Assembly (NCBI GenBank): GCA_016927065.1 | Contig: JAFGNJ010000019.1 | Span: forward strand, 124,001 to 188,000 | Length of the DNA stretch: 64,000 bases | Direction: 5' to 3' | Source of the DNA: Deltaproteobacteria bacterium | Lineage (GTDB): Bacteria; Desulfobacterota; B13-G15; RBG-16-54-18 | Shown: positions 24,374-32,029 of the stretch, one piece after another | Layout: each line of letters opens with the position of its first letter | Position numbering within the stretch: the first letter of the stretch is position 1 | The notes under the pieces: model-generated | Seen by the model: only the letters and a program-made list of their open reading frames with translations | The model's database searches: none | What the model was told of the DNA's origin: nothing | Translations under genes and position numbers: made by a program

Positions 24374-25567
24374 TTATTGCGCCCTACCCCTCTCTGTGCT
24401 CCGGTGCAGGAAGAACACAAGCGGAAGGGCGATGACCTGCATCCCCACGGCAAAGGCAATGACCCACGTGATGGAGTGCAAGTACAGCACACCGATCACT
24501 AACCCTCCTGCAAACCACGCGCCCCCGTACGCCGTGTTGAATATGCCGTAGGCAAGACCCCTGCGCCTCATCGGCGTCAGGTCGGCAATGGCGGCGCGCA
24601 TGATGGTCTCATGTATCCCCATCACGGCACCCCAGAGCACAATTCCTCCGACAGCCAAGGCATAGCTATTTGAGAAACCCAGAAACGGTATGGGTATCGT
24701 CAAGAGCGGCAGGGCGATCAACGATATCAGCCCTACCCTGTCGTAGATCTTGCCGATAGCGAGGGCCACCAGGGCATCCACGCCCATGGCACAGGCATAC
24801 AGAAGGGGGATCTGTATTAGCGGCACTATTGATCGGACTGCAAAGTGATAGGCAATGAGCTGGAAATTGGCAAACCCCGCCACGCTCACAAAGGCAAAGA
24901 TCGTATAGAGCCAAAAGGCCTTTGGAAGCCTCCCGTCAAATGCCGGCGATGGTGTGACGTGAGCATGCTCCAAGGCCTCCGGCGCAGGGACCTTCCTCCG
25001 CGCCAAAGCCAGCATGCCTACGGTCATGAGGGCTGGAAATACCATAATACCGAACCCGGTGCGATACCCGCCCTGCAGGAAAAAGACCGCGCTGATTGCC
25101 AGGGGACCGATCACCGCGCCTATCTGATCCATGGCCTCGTGGATACCGAATCCCCATCCCCTCCCCACCTGCTTGGTGGCGTAGGAGAGGATGGTGTCGC
25201 GCGCCGGGGCGCGGATGGCCTTCCCCGTGCGCTCCGCGATGATAAAGACCGCCGCCGCCTGCCATATCCCCGCCAGGGCCAAGAAGGGAATGGCCAGGAT
25301 CAGGCCGTACCCGATAAAGACGAAGACCCAGTAGCGTCCGGTCTTATCCGCCCAGTAACCGGAAAGGAGGCGCAGGGCATAGCCGAGAAACTCACCCAAC
25401 CCCGCTACCAATCCGACAACCGCGGCATTGGCCCCCAGGGTATAGAGAAAGGGGCCGGTCACACTGCGTGCCCCTTCGTAGGTGATGTCCCCAAAGAGGC
25501 TCACCACCCCCATTATGATGATAAACTGATACGCCATCCGGCGGGTGTTTTGATGATCCTTCACCAT
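24374..25567 (-). CDS. MFS transporter
   Basis: A 397-residue major facilitator with about 12 hydrophobic segments. Near the N-terminus is MGVVSLFGDITYEGARSVTGPFL, then LGYALRLLSGYWADKTGRYWVFVFIGYGL, the loop 2-3 motif of the family, and RTGKAIRAPARDTILSYATKQVGRGWGFGIHEAMDQIG. The last two stretches are typical of a widespread subfamily of prokaryotic MFS proteins without a known substrate. The gene converges on the MBL hydrolase with a gap of 27 bases. Confidence 0.85.
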   Translation of the reverse strand: MVKDHQNTRRMAYQFIIIMGVVSLFGDITYEGARSVTGPFLYTLGANAAVVGLVAGLGEFLGYALRLLSGYWADKTGRYWVFVFIGYGLILAIPFLALAGIWQAAAVFIIAERTGKAIRAPARDTILSYATKQVGRGWGFGIHEAMDQIGAVIGPLAISAVFFLQGGYRTGFGIMVFPALMTVGMLALARRKVPAPEALEHAHVTPSPAFDGRLPKAFWLYTIFAFVSVAGFANFQLIAYHFAVRSIVPLIQIPLLYACAMGVDALVALAIGKIYDRVGLISLIALPLLTIPIPFLGFSNSYALAVGGIVLWGAVMGIHETIMRAAIADLTPMRRRGLAYGIFNTAYGGAWFAGGLVIGVLYLHSITWVIAFAVGMQVIALPLVFFLHRSTERGRAQ

Positions 25568-25730
25568 AATTGCATCTTGTCACATAAAAGGAGGAAAGGG
25601 TCAAGGCAGAAATTGCCATCAGAAGCCCTGTGCAGTGTGATGCTTTAATATCTTTGATAAAAGTGGTATAGTGAGCAAAACCTCGTTGCCTTACAGGAAG
25701 GGATGCGAGGATAACGAAATAGGTGAACCC

Positions 25731-26072
25731 ATGAAAACATCATTAGAGTTCTTAAACAAGACGGAAAAAAACGTGGTAACTACCTTCGTCAAGGAGCTCA
25801 AAAAGACAATCGGTGACGATATTATTGATATTCGCTTGTTCGGCTCTAAGGTGAGGGGGGATTTTGAAAGGGATTCCGACGTCGATATCTTCGTTCTCGT
25901 AAAAAGAAAGGAAGAAACGCGGGACAAGATTAGTGATATCGCAGCAGATTACGTGTATGAATACAATATCCCGCTCGCCCCGGTCGTCTACAGCGTATTT
26001 GAATATGAAAAGAACAGGGAATTGGGCTCTTTTTTCTTTGAGCAGGTAGAACGAGAAGGAATTCCCCTATGA
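25731..26072 (+). CDS. mntA: MNT-type nucleotidyltransferase (antitoxin of HEPN/MNT pair)
   Basis: The start is placed at ATG 25731 (113 residues); the upstream codons in the track add no family sequence. The nucleotidyltransferase motif DIRLFGSKVRGDFERDSDVDIFVLV (GS...DxD) is intact. The stop overlaps the ATG of the HEPN gene (ATGA). In such pairs the MNT protein neutralises the HEPN ribonuclease toxin by AMPylating it. A minimal nucleotidyltransferase of another role is possible, but the coupled HEPN gene makes the pair the best reading. Confidence 0.85.
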   Translation: MKTSLEFLNKTEKNVVTTFVKELKKTIGDDIIDIRLFGSKVRGDFERDSDVDIFVLVKRKEETRDKISDIAADYVYEYNIPLAPVVYSVFEYEKNRELGSFFFEQVEREGIPL

Positions 26073-26473
26073 GTAGAATAAAGCTGGCCACCTATAGAAT
26101 TCAGAAGGCGAAAGAGATCCTCAGTGAAGCCAGCGACTGCTTACAGCATAAACACTATGGCCTATCCGTTACGAGAAGTTATTACGCGATGTTCAGCGCG
26201 ACAAGGGCCCTTTTGGCCTTCAAAGAGATGGATTCAAGCAAACATTCCGGCGTTATTGCGTTATTTAACCAACATATCGTAAAAGCAGACCTGTTTCCGA
26301 AAGATATCGGTAAATTTATAACAAAGGCCAAAGACCTCAGGGAAGAAGCAGATTACGGAGATTTTGTCGAGATCACCGAAAAAGATGCCAAAATACAGCT
26401 TGAGAGGGCACAAACATTTGTTGCGGAAGCGGAGAAGACGGCGGAGAGTTTGGCTCGCACTGAAACCGAATAA
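26069..26473 (+). CDS. hepT: HEPN domain protein (toxin of HEPN/MNT pair)
   Basis: A 134-residue helical protein overlapping mntA by four bases. The segment KHYGLSVTRSYYAMFSATRALLAFKEMDSSKHSGVIALFNQHIVK is typical of MNT-associated HEPN proteins; the RSYYAMF arginine-tyrosine part resembles the RX4-6H-type active site neighbourhood, although I cannot place the exact catalytic histidine. Likely an RNase toxin kept inactive by the MNT partner. It could be abortive defence or plasmid/island stabilisation; it lies 2.5 kb from the CRISPR locus. Confidence 0.82.
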   Translation: MSRIKLATYRIQKAKEILSEASDCLQHKHYGLSVTRSYYAMFSATRALLAFKEMDSSKHSGVIALFNQHIVKADLFPKDIGKFITKAKDLREEADYGDFVEITEKDAKIQLERAQTFVAEAEKTAESLARTETE

Positions 26474-26536
26474 AATCAAAAACTTATAAAGAAAACAAGC
26501 CCAAACAACGAGGAGTTTACACCCCTTGGCACGTTC

Positions 26537-27451
26537 TTACTCCTCGCAATTCACGATCTTGTGTTTTACTCGATTCTTTCCGGATCGCTTTACCTCATAC
26601 ATGAGGGCGTCAACCTCTTTCATGACGTGGGTGATCTCCGTCGGTGCCGGCGCGCATGTAACCGCCCCTATGCTCAGCGTGATGGGCCATCCGCTGCCCC
26701 TCAACTCGGTTGTGAGGAGCTTATGCAGCCTTTTCACGATTGAGATCGCCTCACTCCTTCCCGCCTCCGGCAGCAGTATAGCGAATTCGTCTCCGCCCAT
26801 CCGGCCGACTACATCTATTGCCCGCAGATAGCGCAACAAAGCGGTACCGATGGCTCGCAAAGCGTTGTCCCCCTCGTTGTGGCCGAATCGATCGTTCAGC
26901 TCTTTGAAATCATCCACATCGATGTAGACGATGCTCAGCGGCCAGTGGTGACGTTGTGCGCGGCGAAACTCGATGTCCGCTTGTTCGTAAAACGATCTGC
27001 TGTTTTTGACCCCGGTGAGATAGTCAGTCCGTGCAAGCGCTCTTTCGCGATCTATAGCGTGATGCAGAGCGATCAATAGCGCGGTGACAACAACAAAGAA
27101 GCCCAGACGCACCCCTGCATTCCAGAGGAGCACGACAATTGGAAACTCTTCGACAGGGAGTGTCAACACACTGGTGACGAACCACATGACGGCACAGGCG
27201 ATGGATACGCCCAATGCGGTGGAGCGATTGATGTACCACGCAGAAATGGTGATGGGGGCCAGGTAAAAGAGGCTCACCGATAGATCAAATCCGGTAATGT
27301 AGTCCACTGCTCCGATCGCAAAGACCAAACCGATAATGAGGAGCGCCAGGAGCGGCCTCGACAAACGGCTTAAAAACCCATGGATAGAGGCAATGATGCG
27401 CCGTTGGGTAAATTTTCTTGCGGACCTGCCTTTGCGCTGCATCTCGGACAT
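26537..27451 (-). CDS. membrane-bound diguanylate cyclase (GGDEF)
   Basis: A 304-residue protein with four or five N-terminal hydrophobic segments (about residues 28-130: PLLALLIIGLVFAIGAVDYITGF, LFYLAPITISAWYI, LGVSIACAVMWFVTSVL, LGFFVVVTALLIALHHAID) and a C-terminal GGDEF domain. The domain has YLTGVKNSRSFYEQ, DVDDFKELNDRFGHNEGDNALR and the intact RMGGDEFAILLPE active site. It should make cyclic di-GMP. No inhibitory RxxD is seen five residues before GGDEF. Stimulus unknown, sensed by the membrane part. Confidence 0.92.
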   Translation of the reverse strand: MSEMQRKGRSARKFTQRRIIASIHGFLSRLSRPLLALLIIGLVFAIGAVDYITGFDLSVSLFYLAPITISAWYINRSTALGVSIACAVMWFVTSVLTLPVEEFPIVVLLWNAGVRLGFFVVVTALLIALHHAIDRERALARTDYLTGVKNSRSFYEQADIEFRRAQRHHWPLSIVYIDVDDFKELNDRFGHNEGDNALRAIGTALLRYLRAIDVVGRMGGDEFAILLPEAGRSEAISIVKRLHKLLTTELRGSGWPITLSIGAVTCAPAPTEITHVMKEVDALMYEVKRSGKNRVKHKIVNCEE

Positions 27452-27513
27452 TTATTGCTGCCTTCTGCTATATCGCATCAGTACTGTATCATGGTTCATT
27501 AAAAAAGAGGGGT

Positions 27514-28014
27514 TCATGATCTATCAGGGGCAAAGGTGATTTCGATCACGCAGCGATTGTCCCCCTTGACCAGGCTTTCTTTTATAGTGTGCGAAGGCGT
27601 AAGGCGCAGGGCCTTCATCACGCCGTTACGGATTGCCTGACAGCCGCACTCATACCCTTCGAGCATCCGCGCCTTTTTGACGGCGTCATAGGCGTGACAC
27701 TGGCTCCCGATCCACACGGCGGTGTTGCCTTCATATGAAATCGGATCGGTGATATAGAGGTCGTCGAAAAAAGAGTTCTTCCAGATGACCTTGAAGATGG
27801 ACATCAAATCTTGAATGGAGCGTGGGCGCTCGATAATCCCCTCTCGTAAGAGTTGGTTGGTCATCATGCGGAAGAGCTTTTCTGCTACTTCCAGATTGAT
27901 CTGGTTGGCCCGCTCAAACCCCAGCTCCTTAACCAGGGCCGCATGCCAGAACGAATCATGCAGCCACCAGAGCTTTCGCAAGGTGTCGACTGATGTAAAT
28001 TCCAGTATTACCAT
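27514..28014 (-). CDS. DUF6125-like family protein
   Basis: I place the start at ATG 28014 (166 residues) because GGGGGC lies just before it and the track's upstream 62 residues cross an AT-rich promoter-like region. The protein begins MVILEFTSVDTLRKLWWLHDSFWHAALVKELGFERANQINLEVAEKLF, and ends ALRLTPSHTIKESLVKGDNRCVIEITFA. The pattern resembles DUF6125 / L-2-amino-thiazoline-4-carboxylic-acid-hydrolase-like proteins with conserved Trp/His at the start and cysteines in the centre (SQCHAYDAVKKARMLEGYECGCQ). Function unproven. Confidence 0.65.
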   Translation of the reverse strand: MVILEFTSVDTLRKLWWLHDSFWHAALVKELGFERANQINLEVAEKLFRMMTNQLLREGIIERPRSIQDLMSIFKVIWKNSFFDDLYITDPISYEGNTAVWIGSQCHAYDAVKKARMLEGYECGCQAIRNGVMKALRLTPSHTIKESLVKGDNRCVIEITFAPDRS

Positions 28015-28087
28015 GCAATGCCCCCGAATAAAAAATAAGGTGGGGATTATACCATATCTCCTAATCTCTCGCATAACAGCTTTTCCC

Positions 28088-28115
28088 TTGACTTTTTTCT
28101 TTAAATATTTACAAT
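28088..28115 (+). promoter_or_regulatory. sigma70-type promoter candidate pointing toward the CRISPR-cas locus
   Basis: TTGACT (28088-28093), a 16-base AT-rich spacer and TACAAT (28110-28115). It reads rightward, away from the minus-strand DUF6125-like gene. The first cas sequence is about 690 bases downstream, so the link to cas expression is only a possibility. Confidence 0.35.
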
Positions 28116-28200
28116 AAGATACAATATATTGCGACTTGAGCTGAGTTCTCAAGAAACTTCCAAGCATCTCAATGCTGTATTTCATGGGGGATACAGACAT

Positions 28201-28807
28201 AAAGGGGGGCGGTTCTACTGTGATGGCATGGAAGACCTATGAGGAAAACTGAACTAAACCGACCCCATTGGAAACGCATGGTAAGGTTACAAACGTGAAG
28301 TCGCACAGTGGCAATTCACGGTTACGGCTCAACTGCTACCGGCTCAATCATCAAGAGGCAGCATCTTTGATATCGTACTATGCGATGTCAAAGTGTCTAC
28401 AAGAGGGTTTTTAGAAAGGGAGGCGCGGATAGTTGAGCCCCGCAGGAGAGCGCAACATAGTGGACCTAACGCTGGGCGGGGCGAAATCCCCCACAGAGTT
28501 CATGATTAATGTGGTGGGGGGGAAGGGTCTCCCCAGGCTCTTTTTGTTTGGAGGAAATGAAAAGGTTGGTGAATGAGGGAAAATCATAGGCGGAAGGGCG
28601 AAAGGTAAAGAATTCAACCTCATTCCCTGGTTTTTCTCTAGTCCTTCTACCTGACCAAGAAATTTGTGAAATTTTTGTATTTCGGTGATTCCCGTTTGGG
28701 TGTAGATAGTCTGTAAAGAAGTTCCTCCCTCCCGGAACTGTTGGCAGGGGTGCCAACAGAAAACCGGCAGCGAACCGGCATTGACTTGTAAGTTGGGGTA
28801 TCCCGCT
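28201..28807. other. gene-free region upstream of the cas operon, with hairpins
   Basis: About 600 bases without a credible gene. Minus-strand ORFs at 28411-28623 and 28466-28879 have no family features and the latter runs into the cas3 remnant. Two inverted repeats are visible: CTTTGATATCG/CGATGTCAAAG (28365-28393) and a perfect nine-base stem CTGTTGGCA/TGCCAACAG (28738-28759). The region may hold the cas promoter or a remnant of an earlier insertion. Confidence 0.5.
28738..28759. promoter_or_regulatory. perfect 9-bp hairpin upstream of cas3 remnant
   Basis: CTGTTGGCA-GGGG-TGCCAACAG, a perfect stem with a four-base loop, about 50 bases before the start of the truncated cas3. It is not followed by a T run, so it is more likely an operator or a leader structure than a terminator. 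Confidence 0.4.
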
Positions 28808-28981
28808 ATGCAAGACGAATACTATGCCCATTCCCTTGATGGTAAGCCACCAAAAGATTGGCAACCCCTTGAAGAACACCTAAAAAACGTTGCAGAAAAG
28901 GCCCGGACGTTTGCCGACGATTTCAACGCCAGCGACTGGGGGTATTTGGCAGTGTTATGGCATGATCTAGGTAAGTATTAA
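28808..28981 (+). pseudogene. cas3: truncated cas3 remnant (N-terminal HD part only)
   Basis: A 57-codon frame whose product is the beginning of a Cas3 HD nuclease domain: YYAHSLDGKPPKDWQPLEEHLKNVAEKARTFADDF...WGYLAVLWHDLGKY. It ends with TAA directly after the HD-motif segment WHDLGKY. The intact cas3 starts three bases later with its own YYAHS and later LLHDFGKY, so this is not its N-terminus but the stump of a second, more typical I-C cas3. It lacks the rest of the HD domain and all helicase motifs. It may still be translated and may couple translation to the intact gene. Confidence 0.85.
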
Positions 28982-28983
28982 AG

Positions 28984-31290
28984 ATGACAAAATATTATGC
29001 GCATAGCGCTAACAAGGTCGGTAAGAAACATGATCTTAAAGATCATCTGTCATCGGTCGATGCAATAATACGCGAATTTCTCACAAATTCTCATATAGCG
29101 GGTGAAGCAAGTTTAGCAGGCTTGCTACACGATTTCGGCAAATATGGCGATTTGTTTCAGGATAGGCTCAAAGGTGAAGCACAAAAAATAGATCATTGGT
29201 CGCTAGGTGCTTGGCTGGCACTCTTTGAGTTTAAAGCCATGGCTGCTTCGCTGGCTATTGAAGGACATCATATTGGACTGCAATATCTCAATAAAAACCA
29301 CCTGAAGGCTCTCGACCCAACACAACTTACAACAAATCATCCGCTACAACTTCGATTAAGCGAAGGCAATCTCGATGTTTTAAAATCTCGACTGACTTCT
29401 GACGGGATAGAACCAAAAATTGTCCAGGCATTGTTAAGCAATGAACTAAAAAGTACTGTAAGTTCAATGCTGGATGTCCGCATGATATTTTCTGCCCTTG
29501 TTGATGCAGATTTTTTGGATACTGAAGCACATTTCAACAGCATAACAGAAGGAAAACAATATCGGCAGCGTGGACCGGAATTACAAGAAGAACGAGCATT
29601 GGAAATACTGCTTGAGCATATAAAGGAATTGCAAGACAAAACCCAGGCTGCGCCGGAGGTGAGAGAAGTACGCAATACATTGCTTAATAACTGTCTAAAA
29701 GTAGCAGATTCGAAAACAGGCTTATTTACCCTTACCGCTCCAACCGGCAGCGGCAAGACATTGGCGATGTTAGCGTTCGCTCTAAAGCATGCCATAGAGA
29801 AGAAATTGAGAAGAGTGGTAATGGTCCTCCCTTACCTTTCCATCATTGAACAAACGGCATCTATTTACCGAGGGATTTTCGAATCTCACTTTGGACGACA
29901 CTATGTTTTAGAACACCATTCGCTTGCGGAAATCGGGGTAGAAAAGGCTAAATCTGATAGCGAGGGCAAATCTGGCGAACAAGAGGCTGCTGAAAGGCAA
30001 AGACGGCTGCTTGCTGAGAATTGGGATGCTCCTCTAATTGTTACGACGAGCGTCCAGATGCTTGAATCACTTTTTTCCAACCGCTCCTCGGCTTGCAGAA
30101 AACTTCACCGTCTAACGCGGTCAGTTATTTTGTTTGATGAAGTACAGACGCTGCCTACAAATCTTGCAGTGCCATCTCTTGCAGCATTATCACACCTTGC
30201 GCACAACTATGGTTCAAGTGTGGTATTCTCCACAGCTACTCAACCTGCATTTGAACATCTGCATGAAAACGTTATGTCTCATTGTGCAACCGGCTGGCAG
30301 CCACACAGAATTGTTTCTGAGCCACAAAACCTTTTTACCAATATGAAACGTGTACATGTTTCATGGGATAACCCGGACAAAAGTAAAAACTGGGATGAGC
30401 TGGCTGATCAGTTGAAGAAACATTTTCAGGTGCTATGCATTGTAAACATTAAGCGTCATGCCAGAATAGTTTGGGATAAAATCGGCGCGGAAGCGTCTCA
30501 TCTTTCCACAAACCTTTGCCCTGCTCATCGTAAGGTTGTTTTAGAAACGGTAGGTAAGCGGCTTCTTGACAAACAGTCAGTGCGACTCATAGCCACCCAA
30601 TGTGTCGAGGCAGGTGTGGATGTTGATTTTCCTGCAGTTTATCGTGCATATGCGCCCCTTGAAGCTATTATTCAGGCGGCGGGCAGATGCAACCGTGAAG
30701 GTCGGCAGGATAAGCTTGGACAAGTTCACGTATTTCAGCCGTTGATTGGAAACAATGAAAACGAATTTCCAGATCCCAGTTATGGGCAGGCAGCGCAGGT
30801 TACAAAGATGCTATTCAGGCGACATGGGGAAGATAAAATGTGCCTTGATAATCCGGATTTTATAACGGCTTATTATCACGAACTTTACGATATCAGTAAG
30901 CCGGAAGCGATGGATAGAACTCAAAGACTATTAGAATATGTCATGGCTGGCAGCTTTCCCGACATAGCGAAAGAATATCGATTAATTAAACAAGATGCCA
31001 TCAACGTCCTCGTACCATACCAGCCGCTCATCGCAGAATTTGACAAGCTATGCGATGAGGGGAATACAATTGGACTAACCTCTGAATGGATCAGGCGTGC
31101 CCGTTCACTAGCTGTAAGTGTTTATCGCCCTAAACATGATGACACTATTTGGGACTCACTCATTACTGTGAAGATTGCTGGGCGAAAGGATAAGGAACAA
31201 AATGATTGGTTTATTTATATCAGGAAAGAAGATTATCATCCAGTGTTGGGGCTGATACCATCAGGTTCGCTCAATATTTGGATTGGATGA
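28984..31290 (+). CDS. cas3: CRISPR-associated helicase/nuclease Cas3 (type I-C)
   Basis: A 768-residue HD nuclease-helicase. The N-terminal HD domain has YYAHSANKVGKKHDLKDHL and LAGLLHDFGKYGDLF (about residues 4-62). The helicase follows with Walker A APTGSGKTLAML (about 252), DEVQTLP as the DExx box (about 384), STATQPAF (motif III) and the C-terminal QAAGRCNREG (about 563). It unwinds and degrades target DNA recruited by Cascade. Codon content is visibly more AT-rich than in cas1 or in the remnant before it. No strong ribosome site precedes the ATG; coupling with the remnant frame, which stops three bases earlier, is likely. Confidence 0.95.
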   Translation: MTKYYAHSANKVGKKHDLKDHLSSVDAIIREFLTNSHIAGEASLAGLLHDFGKYGDLFQDRLKGEAQKIDHWSLGAWLALFEFKAMAASLAIEGHHIGLQYLNKNHLKALDPTQLTTNHPLQLRLSEGNLDVLKSRLTSDGIEPKIVQALLSNELKSTVSSMLDVRMIFSALVDADFLDTEAHFNSITEGKQYRQRGPELQEERALEILLEHIKELQDKTQAAPEVREVRNTLLNNCLKVADSKTGLFTLTAPTGSGKTLAMLAFALKHAIEKKLRRVVMVLPYLSIIEQTASIYRGIFESHFGRHYVLEHHSLAEIGVEKAKSDSEGKSGEQEAAERQRRLLAENWDAPLIVTTSVQMLESLFSNRSSACRKLHRLTRSVILFDEVQTLPTNLAVPSLAALSHLAHNYGSSVVFSTATQPAFEHLHENVMSHCATGWQPHRIVSEPQNLFTNMKRVHVSWDNPDKSKNWDELADQLKKHFQVLCIVNIKRHARIVWDKIGAEASHLSTNLCPAHRKVVLETVGKRLLDKQSVRLIATQCVEAGVDVDFPAVYRAYAPLEAIIQAAGRCNREGRQDKLGQVHVFQPLIGNNENEFPDPSYGQAAQVTKMLFRRHGEDKMCLDNPDFITAYYHELYDISKPEAMDRTQRLLEYVMAGSFPDIAKEYRLIKQDAINVLVPYQPLIAEFDKLCDEGNTIGLTSEWIRRARSLAVSVYRPKHDDTIWDSLITVKIAGRKDKEQNDWFIYIRKEDYHPVLGLIPSGSLNIWIG

Positions 31291-31304
31291 AAGGAGGGAC
31301 AGTT

Positions 31305-32027
31305 ATGCGAGGTAAAACTTATTGTCTTGAGGTATGGGGCGATTTTGCCTGTTTCACTCGACCTGAAATGAAAGTTGAACGTTTCAGCTATCCTGTCATT
31401 ACACCTTCAGCGGCGCGCGGGATTTTCGATGCAATCTATTGGAAAAGGTCCTACGGTTTCTACTGGCAGGTTGAAAAGGTTGAAATCCTGAAGCCGCCGC
31501 AATATATCGCGCTAAGACGAAATGAAGTAAAAGGGAATGTTGGTGTTCAGGAAGTATTTAAATGGATAAGTGACAGAACTGAAGAAATAGAACAACCATT
31601 TTGCGCTGACGATACGGATAATGATTTAAGGGGACGTACGCAACGCCAGACTATGGCATTGAAGGATGTTCACTATCGTATTTGTGCTCATCTTGCCTTT
31701 CGTGGGAATGAACAAAATACAAAAACCTTTGATGCTCAGTTTGAGCGGCTTGCAAGTCATGGTAAATGTTTCTACCAGCCATTCTTTGGCTGTCGTGAGT
31801 TTCCTGCTTATTTTTTGCTTGTTGAGGAGGGAGACGAAAAAAACAACAGAGCTTTAAGTGATTACTCTACCGAAATCGGGATAATGCTTTATGATACATT
31901 CGATCTCAGGAAAGAAAATGACGAGTATTCTTCGCAATTTATCAGCGTTTTTCATGCTTCGATTCAAAGTGGTATCATGAAAGTGCCGTCATATGAGAGC
32001 GCGGAAGTTCTAAAACCGGAGGGCTGA
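31305..32027 (+). CDS. cas5c: Cas5c, type I-C pre-crRNA processing subunit
   Basis: The start is put at ATG 31305: AAAGGAGGG precedes it by about seven bases, and the protein then begins MRGKTYCLEVWGDFACFTRPEMKVERFSYPVITPSAARGIFDAIYW, the classic Cas5 N-terminus. The product is 240 residues. In I-C systems, which lack Cas6, Cas5c cleaves pre-crRNA at the repeat and stays on the 5' handle. The ferredoxin-like fold region and the RG-rich stretch (GRTQRQTMALKDVHYRICAHL) look normal. Confidence 0.93.
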   Translation: MRGKTYCLEVWGDFACFTRPEMKVERFSYPVITPSAARGIFDAIYWKRSYGFYWQVEKVEILKPPQYIALRRNEVKGNVGVQEVFKWISDRTEEIEQPFCADDTDNDLRGRTQRQTMALKDVHYRICAHLAFRGNEQNTKTFDAQFERLASHGKCFYQPFFGCREFPAYFLLVEEGDEKNNRALSDYSTEIGIMLYDTFDLRKENDEYSSQFISVFHASIQSGIMKVPSYESAEVLKPEG

Positions 32028-32029
32028 GT

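Noticed and set aside
24845-25648. 267-codon plus-strand ORF
   Set aside because: Opposite the MFS transporter; lacks hydrophobic pattern or motifs and is very rich in charged and Pro/Gly residues, typical of a shadow frame.
28466-28879. 137-codon minus-strand ORF before cas3
   Set aside because: It overlaps the coding sequence of the cas3 remnant on the other strand and shows no family or ribosome site.
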